Source: Propionibacteriaceae bacterium (lineage in GTDB: Bacteria; Actinomycetota; Actinomycetes; Propionibacteriales; Propionibacteriaceae). From it: a stretch of 64,000 nucleotides of DNA. Below the pieces are notes generated by a model. That model searched no databases, was not told where the DNA came from, and saw only the letters and a list, made by a program, of their open reading frames with translations. The position numbers and the translations under genes are program-made. Of this stretch, positions 34,143-42,794 are shown piece by piece. Position 1 is the first letter of the stretch. Each line of letters starts with the position of its first letter. Location of the stretch: positions 357,928 to 421,927 of the forward strand of contig JADKFR010000003.1 in assembly GCA_016717345.1 (NCBI GenBank), in the 5' to 3' direction.

Positions 34143-34643
34143 GTGAACGTCAAGCAGAAGATCGCCGTGGGCATCGGCGGGGTCACGGTGGCGGCCGCGG
34201 CCGCCCTCGGGGTGGGCTACGTGGCTACCAACGCGACCGCCAGCAGCCAGTCCAGCCAGCAGGACGCCAGCGGTGGGCGCGGAGCGCGACCCTCCGGGGC
34301 CGGTCAGGGCCTGGACACCGAGGCGTTGGTGACGGCGCTGGCAACCGGGCTCGACAAGGACGAGGCGGTGGTGAAGACGGCCGTCGAATCGGCGATCAGC
34401 TCGGCGATGCCCGACAACGCCGGTGGTCACCCCTCCGCACCCCCTTCGGGGAGCCCGGACCAGTCGTCCGGGACCCCGACGACCGACGTCCGGAGCGGTG
34501 GCGGTAGGGCGACGAGGCTCGCCGCGGCGATCGCCACGGCCCTCGACGCCGACGAAGCGACCGTTCTGAAGATTGTGCAGGAGACCCTGTCGACCGCGGC
34601 AGGCACATCCAGAGCGGTACCCTCGGCCGCCCCCACCGGGTAG
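34143..34643 (+). CDS. Exported small protein with two ALD/DE repeats, unknown function
   Basis: A 166-residue protein opposite in direction to its neighbours. Residues 1-35 form a signal peptide or anchor (KIAVGIGGVTVAAAAALGVGYV) followed by a Ser/Gln/Gly-rich spacer. Two similar blocks follow: LVTALATGLDKDEAVVKTAV and LAAAIATALDADEATVLKIV, about 75 residues apart with a Pro/Ser/Gly linker. This suggests a duplicated helical hairpin. The start is GTG at 34143 with AGGAGGAA a few bases upstream. It splits the nusA-rnpM junction; its stop is eight bases from the nusA stop (convergent). No family recognised. Confidence 0.68.
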   Translation: MNVKQKIAVGIGGVTVAAAAALGVGYVATNATASSQSSQQDASGGRGARPSGAGQGLDTEALVTALATGLDKDEAVVKTAVESAISSAMPDNAGGHPSAPPSGSPDQSSGTPTTDVRSGGGRATRLAAAIATALDADEATVLKIVQETLSTAAGTSRAVPSAAPTG

Positions 34644-34651
34644 GGGCCGGG

Positions 34652-35620
34652 CTACTCGGCGGTGTCGGATCGGATGTCGATCCGCCACCCCGTCAGCCGC
34701 GCCGCCAGGCGGGCATTCTGTCCCTCACGTCCGATGGCGAGGGAGAGCTGGTAGTCCGGGACGACCACCCGCGCGGCCTTCGCGACAGGATCGGTGACCG
34801 TCACCGAGGTGACCTTCGCCGGCGACAACGCGTGCGCGACGAAGTCGGCCGGATCGTCGGCGAAATCGATGATGTCTATCTTCTCCTCGTTCAGCTCGTG
34901 CATGATGGCGCGGACCCGCTGGCCCATCGGCCCGATGCAGGCACCCTTGGCCGAGACCTCCGGCTGATGGCTCACCACGGCGATCTTGGTGCGGTGACCC
35001 GCCTCGCGGGCGATCGCCTTGATCTCGACCACCCCCTGTTCGATCTCCGGCACCTCCAGACGGAAAAGCTTGGCGACCAATCCGGGATGAGTTCGGGAAA
35101 CCACCACCTGGGGGCCCCGCAGATCCCGCCGCACGCTCACCACATACACCCGGAGCCGCTTGCCGTGGCTGTACTCCTCCCCGGGAGACTGTTCCGCCTG
35201 GGGCATGATCGCCTCGACGCTACCCAGGTCGACGCGCACGGTGCGCGAGTCGCGGTCCTGTTGGACCACCCCGACCAGAATGTCGCCCTCAATGCCGACG
35301 AAGTGTCCGTACTTCTGTTCGTCCTCCGCCTCGCGTAGGCGCTGGAAGATCACCTGGCGGGCGGTGGCGGCAGCCACCCGTCCGAAGTCGGCCGGAGTGT
35401 CGTCGAACTCGGAGACCTGGTTGCCCTCCTCGTCCTTCTCGGGTGCCATGACCCGCACCCGGCCGGTCTTGGTGTCGATCGTGACGCGGGATCCGTCGAC
35501 GGCGCCCGGGGTCTTGGCGTAGGCGTTGAGCAGGGCGTCCTCCAGGGCGCGCAGCAGCACGTCCAGCTTCAGCTCCTTGTCGCGTTCCAGTTGGCGCAGT
35601 GCGACCAGATCAATGTCCAT
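34652..35620 (-). CDS. nusA: Transcription termination/antitermination factor NusA
   Basis: NusA binds RNA polymerase and nascent RNA and affects pausing, termination and antitermination. 322 residues: N-terminal RNAP-binding domain (residues 1-100), S1 domain near 115-180, then KH1 and KH2 with GACIGPMGQRVRAI and LAIGREGQNARLAARL. It has no C-terminal acidic repeats, the short form common in Actinomycetota. One base follows the rimP stop, so rimP-nusA is one operon. Confidence 0.96.
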   Translation of the reverse strand: MDIDLVALRQLERDKELKLDVLLRALEDALLNAYAKTPGAVDGSRVTIDTKTGRVRVMAPEKDEEGNQVSEFDDTPADFGRVAAATARQVIFQRLREAEDEQKYGHFVGIEGDILVGVVQQDRDSRTVRVDLGSVEAIMPQAEQSPGEEYSHGKRLRVYVVSVRRDLRGPQVVVSRTHPGLVAKLFRLEVPEIEQGVVEIKAIAREAGHRTKIAVVSHQPEVSAKGACIGPMGQRVRAIMHELNEEKIDIIDFADDPADFVAHALSPAKVTSVTVTDPVAKAARVVVPDYQLSLAIGREGQNARLAARLTGWRIDIRSDTAE

Positions 35621-35621
35621 G

Positions 35622-36110
35622 TCAGCTCTCCTCGTCCTGATCGTCGCCGTCGAGGGGCCGATTGAACTCGACCTCCACGACGGCCTCGTCGATATCCGGG
35701 TACGCGACCGCCTGCACCACGCCGGCGACGTCGAGGACGACGTGCTCGCTGGTCGCGTCAGTGATGCGGCCGGTCACTGCCAGGTCGGCTCCCCGAACCT
35801 GGACGAGTCGGCCGCGGTTGCGACGGAAGTGTTTCGGATCGGTGAGCGGACGACCGACACCCCGGGAAGAGACCTCCAGGGTGTAGGGGCCGGCTCCGGT
35901 GATGTCCGACTCGTCCAGGCTCGCCGAGATCGCCCTGGTGGCGTCAGCGATGTTGTCGAGGGACGGACCGCGTCCGTCCGGACCGTCCCCGTCCAGGAAG
36001 ACACGAACCACCTTGCGCCTGCCCGCGGGCAGGACCTCGATGCGATCGATCTCAAGGCCCAGCGCACCCACGACGGGCGCCAGCAGGTCGGACAGCTCAG
36101 TGGTCTTCAT
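35622..36110 (-). CDS. rimP: Ribosome maturation factor RimP
   Basis: RimP aids 30S subunit maturation. 162 residues with the N-terminal KTTELSDLLAPVVGALGLEID and the conserved motif SRGVGRPLTDPKHFRRNRG in the C-terminal part (residues 94-112). The acidic tail is short. It is the first gene of rimP-nusA and lies 76 bases downstream of proS, with the promoter likely in that gap. Confidence 0.95.
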   Translation of the reverse strand: MKTTELSDLLAPVVGALGLEIDRIEVLPAGRRKVVRVFLDGDGPDGRGPSLDNIADATRAISASLDESDITGAGPYTLEVSSRGVGRPLTDPKHFRRNRGRLVQVRGADLAVTGRITDATSEHVVLDVAGVVQAVAYPDIDEAVVEVEFNRPLDGDDQDEES

Positions 36111-36186
36111 GGGGCCTTCGATCCGATTGTCAGGTGTGGTTGTGGGGCCAGCTTACCCACCCGCGTACCGGGGAGGGAGCGCTGCG

Positions 36187-37971
36187 TCAGCCGGTGACGA
36201 GTGCCACGAGATGGGCGGCAGCAGCGGCCACCTCCACCTCGGTGCGTTCACCGGTGGCCCGGTCCCGGACCTCGACGACGCCGTCGGCCAGCCCGCGACC
36301 GACCACCACCACCGTGGGCATGCCGAGCACCTCGGCATCGGCGAACTTCACTCCCGGCGAGGCCTTGCGATCGTCCAGCAGGACGGCGAGCCCGGCCGAG
36401 TCCAGCTCGGCGGCCAACTGCTCGGCCGCCGCGAACACTGCTGGGTCCTTGCCGGTGGCGACGACTTGGACGTCGAAGGGCGCCAGGGCCCGCGGCCAAG
36501 CCAACCCCTTTTCGTCGCAGGTGGCCTCGGCGACCGCGGCGACCGCCCGGGAAACACCCACGCCGTAGGACCCCATGGTCACGGTGACCAGCTTGCCGTT
36601 GGCGTCGAGCACCTTCAGGCCGAGGGCGTCGGCGTACTTGCGTCCCAGCTGGAAGATGTGGCCCATCTCAATCCCACGGGCCAGGCGCAGGGGGCCTGAC
36701 CCGTCCGGCGCGGGGTCGCCGTCGCGCACCTCGGCCACATCGAGCTGGCCATCAGCGGTGAAGTCGCGGCCGGCGACGACGTCGACGAGGTGGGTGTCGG
36801 CCACGTTGGCCCCGGTGATCCAGCTGGTGCCGGAGACGACGCGCGGGTCGGTGAGGTAGCGCACCCCCAGCGGCCCTGCGCTGCCGAGGTGTTGGACGGC
36901 GACCCCTTCAGACACGCTGACGGGACCGATGTAGCCCTTGACCAGCCCCGGGTGAGCGGCGAAGTCCTCGTCGGCCAGCGGCGCGAATTCGGCCGGCGCG
37001 ATGGCGGCCTCCAGCCGCTTCACGTCGACCTCGCGGTCACCCGGCAACCCGACGACCAGGAGTTCGCTGCGACCGTTCGGGTGGACCACCTTGAACACGA
37101 TGTTCTTGAGGGTGTCGGCCGCCGTCCAGGCTCGATCGGCCCGGGGGAAGGCACGATTGGCGGCCTCGACGAGTTGGTCGATGGTGCCTGTGCCGGGGGT
37201 GTCGACCGGACGTGCCGGGCCGACCCCGCTGGCGTCCTCCTCCGGGGGAGCAGGAGTGGTCACGGCCTCGATGTTGGCCGCGTAGCCGCCCGGGGAACGC
37301 ACGAAGGTGTCCTCGCCGGAGGCTGAGACGGCCAGGAACTCCTCCGAGGCGGACCCGCCCATGGCTCCGGAGGTGGCTTGGACGATGACGTAGTCCAAGC
37401 CCAGGCGGTCGAACATCCTCACGTAGGCCTCGCGGTGGGCCTGGTAGGAGGCCTCCAGCCCTTCGTCATCGATGTCGAAGGAGTACGAGTCCTTCATGAT
37501 GAACTCACGGCCACGCAGCAACCCCGCCCGAGGACGGGCCTCGTCGCGGTACTTGGTCTGAATCTGGTAGATCGACAGCGGCAGGTCCTTGTAGGAGGAG
37601 TAGAGGTCCTTGACCAGCAGCGTGAACATCTCTTCATGGGTGGGGCCGAGCAGGTAGTCGGCACCCTTGCGGTCCACCACCCGGAACAGGTTCGGTCCGT
37701 AGTCGACCCACCGGTGGGTGGCCTCGTAGGGCTCCCTGGGCAACAGCGCGGGGAACAGCACCTCCTGGGCGCCGATCGCGTTCATCTCTTCACGGACCAC
37801 GTTCTCGACCTTGTGAAGCACCCGCAGGCCGAGCGGCAGCCAGGTGTAGATGCCGGGCGCGGCGCGCCGGATGTAGCCGGCCCGCACCAGCCAACGATGG
37901 CTGGCCACTTCGGCGTCGGCGGGGTCCTCGCGCAAGGTGCGGACGAACAACTGGGAGAGTCGGGTGATCAC
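36187..37971 (-). CDS. proS: Prolyl-tRNA synthetase
   Basis: A class II aminoacyl-tRNA synthetase of 594 residues, the bacterial type with an insertion editing domain between motifs 2 and 3 (residues about 225-405). Motif 1 region WLPLGLRVLHKVENVVREEMN, motif 2 KYRDEARPRAGLLRGREFIMKD and motif 3 MGSYGVGVSRAVAAVAE are present. The C-terminal anticodon-binding domain follows (LAPFDVQVVATGK). The editing domain is relevant to the YbaK-like deacylase found about 0.9 kb away. Frame intact. Confidence 0.96.
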   Translation of the reverse strand: MITRLSQLFVRTLREDPADAEVASHRWLVRAGYIRRAAPGIYTWLPLGLRVLHKVENVVREEMNAIGAQEVLFPALLPREPYEATHRWVDYGPNLFRVVDRKGADYLLGPTHEEMFTLLVKDLYSSYKDLPLSIYQIQTKYRDEARPRAGLLRGREFIMKDSYSFDIDDEGLEASYQAHREAYVRMFDRLGLDYVIVQATSGAMGGSASEEFLAVSASGEDTFVRSPGGYAANIEAVTTPAPPEEDASGVGPARPVDTPGTGTIDQLVEAANRAFPRADRAWTAADTLKNIVFKVVHPNGRSELLVVGLPGDREVDVKRLEAAIAPAEFAPLADEDFAAHPGLVKGYIGPVSVSEGVAVQHLGSAGPLGVRYLTDPRVVSGTSWITGANVADTHLVDVVAGRDFTADGQLDVAEVRDGDPAPDGSGPLRLARGIEMGHIFQLGRKYADALGLKVLDANGKLVTVTMGSYGVGVSRAVAAVAEATCDEKGLAWPRALAPFDVQVVATGKDPAVFAAAEQLAAELDSAGLAVLLDDRKASPGVKFADAEVLGMPTVVVVGRGLADGVVEVRDRATGERTEVEVAAAAAHLVALVTG

Positions 37972-38002
37972 CGCCTGATCCTAGCGAGTGCGCCGCTGCG
38001 CC

Positions 38003-38737
38003 TCACCTCGGCCCACGGCGCCAGTATCCCTTGGTGATCGAGCTCTCGGCGGGCAGCCCCCAGCGTTCGAACAGCGCACGTCCGACCTGCACGATCGCGT
38101 GCTCGGCCGCCACGAACCCCAGCACCGACCCAGCCGGCCGGTCGGTTTCCCGCAGGCCGGCGAGGTGCTCGACCAGGGTGCGGCCTGGGCGCACCAGCAG
38201 CGTGCATTCTGCGTCGGCATCGAGCGGGATCGGCACCTGGGCGTTGGCAGCCTCGACCTCGAGCACCACGACGGCCCTGGTGCCTGGACGGCGCTGCCGC
38301 AGAAAGCGGGTGATGGCCGGCAGGGCGGTCTCATCCCCGGCCAGGAACAGCGCGTCCGGTTCCCCGATCACGGCGTTCGAGCGTCGCGGCCCGGCCACCG
38401 CGACCGCAGCGCCGGGCGCAGCGGCAGCAGCCCACTGCCCCTCGCTGTGGATCAGGAGATCGAACTCCACCCAGTCCGCACCCGAGGCAAGCGGGGTGTA
38501 CTCCCGGCTGGGAAGCTCCCGCCAGCGCTCCGCCTCGGTCGGGGCGGGCTCGCCCGCGGGGCCGAAGAACACGCGGACGTGGTCGTCCGCGCCGGGGGCG
38601 TTGAAGCCCTTCAACGCCGGACCCGCGAATCGCACCCGGACGTAGCCCGGCGTCAGCCATTCGCGGGAAACCAGCGTGGCGGGCCGGAAACCGGGCTCCA
38701 GCGGGACGGTTTCAAAGGCTGCGGTCTGCGGGGACAT
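38003..38737 (-). CDS. Siderophore-interacting protein (FAD/NAD(P)H reductase)
   Basis: A 244-residue protein of the ViuB/SIP family, which reduces ferric siderophores inside the cytoplasm to free the iron. The FAD-binding core has YVRVRFAGPALKGFNAPGADDHVRVF and the segment SREYTPL, the NAD(P)-binding half has ALFLAGDETALPAITRFL, and the C-terminus has the family ending SITKGYWRRG. A candidate iron-regulator box lies 28 bases upstream, fitting iron control. No siderophore transporter is nearby. Confidence 0.9.
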   Translation of the reverse strand: MSPQTAAFETVPLEPGFRPATLVSREWLTPGYVRVRFAGPALKGFNAPGADDHVRVFFGPAGEPAPTEAERWRELPSREYTPLASGADWVEFDLLIHSEGQWAAAAAPGAAVAVAGPRRSNAVIGEPDALFLAGDETALPAITRFLRQRRPGTRAVVVLEVEAANAQVPIPLDADAECTLLVRPGRTLVEHLAGLRETDRPAGSVLGFVAAEHAIVQVGRALFERWGLPAESSITKGYWRRGPR

Positions 38738-38765
38738 GGCTCTCCTTCACCCGGTGCGATTTTGG

Positions 38766-38784
38766 CAAGAATAGCCTTTCCCAA
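38766..38784 (-). promoter_or_regulatory. Candidate IdeR/DtxR-type iron box
   Basis: On the minus strand TTGGGAAAGGCTATTCTTG matches the DtxR/IdeR consensus TTAGGTTAGGCTAACCTAA at 12 of 19 positions, including the central AGGCTA. It lies 28 bases upstream of the siderophore-interacting gene and would repress it when iron is plentiful. Confidence 0.5.
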
Positions 38785-38857
38785 TACCTGACCCGTTGCA
38801 GAGTGCCGGCCCTGAGCGTCGCTTCGCGACACGAGGCCCCACTGGCAAGATGGGCGG

Positions 38858-39339
38858 ATGAGTCAGATTCCCGAAGGCGCCCGGCGGGTGGCCGCGACCC
38901 TCGCGGAGCGTGGACACCCCACGAGGTGGTCATGCTGCCGGTGACCGGACGGACTGCCGCCGACGCCGCGCAGGCCCTCGGAGTGCACCTGGGCCAGATC
39001 GCCAAGAGCATCGTCTTCCGCCGCCGCAGCGATGACGCTGCGGTCCTGGTGGTCACCTCGGGCGACTTGCGGGTGGATGAGAAGAAGGTGTCGGCCCTGG
39101 TCGGCAAGATTGGCCGCGCGGACGCCGACTTCGTCAAGTCGGCCACCGGGTTCTCGATCGGCGGAGTCTCCCCGGTCGGCCTCAACCGGTCTCCGGTCGT
39201 GCTGGTCGACCGGGAACTGTTCCGCTTCGAACGGGTCTGGGCCGCCGCGGGCCACCCGTTCGCCGTCTTCCCGCTCTCCCCCACCGAATTGGTCGAACTC
39301 ACCGGGGCGCCCGTCGAGGACGTGGTCGACTCCGCCTGA
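38858..39339 (+). pseudogene. YbaK/ProX-like aminoacyl-tRNA deacylase, frameshifted
   Basis: YbaK-type proteins deacylate mischarged tRNA (Cys-tRNAPro and similar). The N-terminus begins at ATG 38858 (MSQIPEGARRVAATLAERGHP) in one frame; the rest, from EVVMLPVTGRTAADAAQALG to the end near VEDVVDSA, is in another frame. The join near 38918-38926 lacks one base: an inserted G would give GHPTEVVMLPV. The corrected protein is about 160 residues with the conserved KSIVFRRR and FSIGGVSPVG elements. Either a true null allele or a consensus error. It lies near proS and transcription is divergent from the siderophore gene. Confidence 0.8.
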
Positions 39340-39361
39340 TCGGACCAACCGGTCCAGGCTC

Positions 39362-40192
39362 CTAGTACAGGATCGTCGCGAACTCGCCCACCTGGGTGAA
39401 TCCGACCGCCTGGTAGGCCCGAATGGCCGGGATGTTGAAGTCGTTCACGTACAGGCTCGCCGTGTGGTACTCGGCAAGGATGTATTCGGTCACCGCCGCG
39501 ACCGCCGGTGCCGACAGTCCGCGTCCGCGTTGGGCGGGGTCAAGCCAGACCCCCTGAATCTGGGCCACCGAGCCGCTGGCGGCCCCGATGTCGCTCTTGA
39601 AGATCACGCGGCCATGCTCGACGATCCCGAAGGCGCGCCCCAGATCCACCAGCCAGCGGCAGTAGCTCCGGTAGCCCGAGCCCGAGCCGTTGGCCAGCGG
39701 GTCGGCACCCACCTCTTCGGTGTACATGGCGACGGAGGCCGCAAAGTAGGAGTCGAAGTCCGCGGTGGTGATCGGACGCACCCGAGAGTCCACCGGCCCA
39801 CTCGGACCGGCGGAGAGCGCCATGACAGGTTGGTGCTGCCGGACGTCGCGCACCGCCTCGTACGGTTGACCCCACCGCTCCACCAGGGCCCGCCACAGTG
39901 GCCGCACCAGCCAGGACGGGCCCACGATCGACTGGCAGGTGCGGCGCCGCCCGGCGGCTTCGACGAAGGCCGGGATGGCGTCCAGACTCGTGGCGACGGG
40001 GACGAGATTGGCCCCGGCGTGCAGCAGTGCGGTCGGGTGCTCAGCCGGCCACCCCCACAGCATCCCGGGGGTGGTCGGATTCAGGACCCCGGCGTCCAGG
40101 CGAGAGGCGACGAAGACATTGCCGACCGGGTCGCCCGCCAGCACCTCCCGGGCCACGGGGGCATCGGCCGGGTTCAGGATGCGGGCGGACAC
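39362..40192 (-). CDS. DUF4081 GNAT acetyltransferase
   Basis: A two-domain acetyltransferase of 276 residues: an N-terminal DUF4081 half (GDPVGNVFVASRLD near residue 20) and a C-terminal GNAT half with GVWLDPAQRGRGLSAPAVAAV as motif A and DFNIPAIRAYQAVGF as motif B. Genes of this type stand directly behind ispG in Mycobacterium (Rv2867c-Rv2868c region) and the same order is seen here, with a two-base gap to the ispG stop. The substrate is not known. Confidence 0.87.
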   Translation of the reverse strand: MSARILNPADAPVAREVLAGDPVGNVFVASRLDAGVLNPTTPGMLWGWPAEHPTALLHAGANLVPVATSLDAIPAFVEAAGRRRTCQSIVGPSWLVRPLWRALVERWGQPYEAVRDVRQHQPVMALSAGPSGPVDSRVRPITTADFDSYFAASVAMYTEEVGADPLANGSGSGYRSYCRWLVDLGRAFGIVEHGRVIFKSDIGAASGSVAQIQGVWLDPAQRGRGLSAPAVAAVTEYILAEYHTASLYVNDFNIPAIRAYQAVGFTQVGEFATILY

Positions 40193-40194
40193 GG

Positions 40195-41343
40195 TTACCC
40201 GACCGAAACGGTGACCGGGCCGGAGCCGCTCCCGGACGCCTCAGCCGCCAGGCGGTTGGCCTCTTCGATCAGGGTCGCGACGATCTCGGACTCGGGGACC
40301 GTCTTGATGACCTCCCCCTTCACGAAGATCTGCCCCTTGCCGTTGCCGGACGCGACCCCGAGATCGGCCTCCCTTGCCTCGCCCGGTCCGTTCACGACAC
40401 ACCCCATGACGGCCACCCGCAACGGGACCTCCATGCCTTCCAGGCCGGCGGTGACCTGTTCGGCGAGGGTGTAGACGTCGACCTGAGCCCGCCCGCAGGA
40501 GGGGCAGGACACGATCTCGAGATGCCGCGGACGCAGGTTCAGCGCCTCGAGGATCTTGATCCCGACCTTCACCTCTTCCACCGGTGGGGCCGACAACGAC
40601 ACGCGGATGGTGTCGCCGATCCCCTGGGCCAGCAGTGCTCCGAAGGCGACCGCCGACTTGATGGTGCCCTGGAAGGCCGGCCCCGCCTCGGTGACCCCCA
40701 GGTGCAGCGGATAGTCGCAGGCTTGAGACAGCTGCTCGTAGGCGCGGACCATGACGACCGGGTCGTGGTGCTTGACCGAGATCTTGAAGTCCCCGAAGCC
40801 GTGCTCCTCGAACAGGCTGGCTTCCCAGAGCGCTGATTCGACCAGGGCCTCCGCGGTGGGGGCCCCGTACTTCTGCAGCAGCCGCTTGTCCAGCGAACCC
40901 GCGTTCACGCCGATCCGGATCGACACGCCCGCGTCGCTGGCGGCTCTGGCGATCTCCTTGATCTGGTCATCGAAGGCGCGGATGTTGCCCGGATTCACCC
41001 GAACCGCGGCGCAGCCCGCCTCGATGGCCGCGAAAACGTAGCGCGGCTGGAAGTGGATATCGGCGATGACCGGGATCTGGCTCTTCTTGGCGATGATGTG
41101 CAGCACGTCCGCATCATCCTGACTGGGGACGGCCACCCGGACGATGTCACACCCCGTGGCGGTCAGCTCGGCGATCTGCTGCAGGGTTCCGTTGATGTCG
41201 GTGGTCTTGGTGGTCGTCATCGACTGAACCGATACCGGAGCTCCACCCCCGACCGCCACCTTGCCGACCTGGATCCTGCGGGTCGGGCGACGCGGGGACA
41301 GGACGGGCGCCGGCACAGCCGGCATCCCCAGGTTGACAGTCAT
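40195..41343 (-). CDS. ispG: 4-hydroxy-3-methylbut-2-enyl-diphosphate synthase (IspG/GcpE)
   Basis: IspG is the [4Fe-4S] enzyme of the penultimate MEP-pathway step. 382 residues. The TIM barrel domain contains VQSMTTTKTTDINGTLQQI and IPVIADIHFQPRY; the C-terminal iron-sulfur domain has the cysteines of VSCPSCGRAQVD and GCVVNGPGEA. Upstream about 160 bases are non-coding and contain the small hairpin GGTCGGG-CCG-CCCGACC at 41374-41390; TAGTCT at 41404-41409 (minus) could be a -10 box. dxr of the same pathway is 2 kb upstream. Confidence 0.95.
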   Translation of the reverse strand: MTVNLGMPAVPAPVLSPRRPTRRIQVGKVAVGGGAPVSVQSMTTTKTTDINGTLQQIAELTATGCDIVRVAVPSQDDADVLHIIAKKSQIPVIADIHFQPRYVFAAIEAGCAAVRVNPGNIRAFDDQIKEIARAASDAGVSIRIGVNAGSLDKRLLQKYGAPTAEALVESALWEASLFEEHGFGDFKISVKHHDPVVMVRAYEQLSQACDYPLHLGVTEAGPAFQGTIKSAVAFGALLAQGIGDTIRVSLSAPPVEEVKVGIKILEALNLRPRHLEIVSCPSCGRAQVDVYTLAEQVTAGLEGMEVPLRVAVMGCVVNGPGEAREADLGVASGNGKGQIFVKGEVIKTVPESEIVATLIEEANRLAAEASGSGSGPVTVSVG

Positions 41344-41501
41344 GGGACTCCTCGTGGTGAAGCGATTCGCGGAGGTCGGGCCGCCCGACCCCGCACGCCA
41401 GCCAGACTACCCACCGGACGGTCGCCTGCGCCCGTGATTGGAGGCCGAGGTCGGTCACGGTGCCGTGGCTCCGCCCTTCCCGGTCGCGGTGGGCGCCGGC
41501 C

Positions 41502-42794
41502 TCAGAACAACTGCATCGGGCTGATGATGTCGGCCACGATCAACACGACGCCGCTCAACAGCAGCAGGGCACCGACGCCGTAGGCCCAGGGCAGCAGCCG
41601 AGCGGTGTCGAAGGGCCCCGGGTCGGGCTGCTTGCGCAGTCGGGCCACCTGCCGACGCAGCCACTCCCACAACGCCCCCGCCATGTGGCCACCGTCCAAC
41701 GGAGGCAAAGGCACGAGGTTGAACACGGCCAGGAAGAGGTTCACCGAAGCGAGCAGCGAGGCGAACATGACGGCCTTCGATTGCCAGGTCACCGCGTCCG
41801 AGGCAATGATCTCCCCGGCCACCCGACTGGCTCCCACGATGCTCATCGGACCGTAGATGTCCCGCGGCGCTCCGGTGACGAGGTCGACGACCACATTCCA
41901 CACCTTGGCCGGGAACTGGACGAGGGCCACGAGGCTCTGGCCGGTCAAGGTCATCATGTCGGAGACCACCACCGCCGGTCCCCCGGTGGTCAGCACCTGC
42001 TCGGGTCCTACGCCCAACCAGCCCGCGGCGATCCGGCGCCCGGGATCCCAGTTGTCCGCCACCCCGTTGATGATGGTGTGGACGGGGGTGAGCTCGACCA
42101 TCTGCCCTCCGCGTTCCACGGTGAGAGCGGCCGGGCCGTCCAGGTTCGCCCGGATCAACGCGGACAACTGCGCGTAGGAGTCGATCGCGATTCCGTTGAA
42201 GCTCACGACCCGATCGCCCACCCGCAGGCCCGCCTGGAAGGCCGGCGTCCGGGCGTCGGTGTCGAGGCACTCGGTGCGTTGGGCGTCGAGTGGAATCACA
42301 CATTCCTGCACGACGGCGATGGTGGTTTGGGGGCGGTAGACGCCGTACAGCCCGGTCACGCTCCAGAACAGCAGGAAGGCGATCAGGATGTTCATGGCCG
42401 GCCCGCCGAACATCACCACCATCTTCTGCCACGTCTTCTTCTGGTAGAAGAGACGCTGGTCGGCGACATCCGAGGGGGTGATCGCCTCCCATTCCTGCGC
42501 GCGGGCCTGGTCGGCGAAGTCGGCCAGGCGCGAGGCCTTGCCCTGGCGAGGGGATCCCGGCGGGTACATGCCGAGCAGCCGGACGAAACCGCCGAGGGGG
42601 AACCACTTCAGCCCATACTCCGTCTCGCCCCGACGGGTCGACCAGGCTGTCGGGCCGAACCCCACGAAGTACTGGGGGACCCGGACACCGAACAACTTCG
42701 CCGGAACCATGTGGCCCACCTCGTGGAGGGCGACCGAGACCATGATCAGCCCGAAGAACAGCACCGCGAACACCACGGTGATCAGCGTGCCCAC
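41502..42794 (-). CDS. rip1: Site-2 protease of the RseP/Rip1 family
   Basis: An intramembrane zinc metalloprotease of 430 residues that cleaves membrane-bound anti-sigma factors and similar substrates. The zinc motif HEVGH is at residues 24-28 in the first membrane helix, a PDZ domain lies near residues 190-270 (FQAGLRVGDRVVSFNG), and the C-terminal membrane motif NLVPLPPLDGGH provides the third ligand. In mycobacteria the orthologue sits between dxr and ispG, as here. It overlaps dxr's stop by 13 bases. Confidence 0.93.
   Translation of the reverse strand: MGTLITVVFAVLFFGLIMVSVALHEVGHMVPAKLFGVRVPQYFVGFGPTAWSTRRGETEYGLKWFPLGGFVRLLGMYPPGSPRQGKASRLADFADQARAQEWEAITPSDVADQRLFYQKKTWQKMVVMFGGPAMNILIAFLLFWSVTGLYGVYRPQTTIAVVQECVIPLDAQRTECLDTDARTPAFQAGLRVGDRVVSFNGIAIDSYAQLSALIRANLDGPAALTVERGGQMVELTPVHTIINGVADNWDPGRRIAAGWLGVGPEQVLTTGGPAVVVSDMMTLTGQSLVALVQFPAKVWNVVVDLVTGAPRDIYGPMSIVGASRVAGEIIASDAVTWQSKAVMFASLLASVNLFLAVFNLVPLPPLDGGHMAGALWEWLRRQVARLRKQPDPGPFDTARLLPWAYGVGALLLLSGVVLIVADIISPMQLF

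Noticed and set aside
38738..38857. A riboswitch upstream of the siderophore-interacting gene
   Set aside because: Only a short gap is available and no known riboswitch core is visible; the iron-box explanation is simpler.
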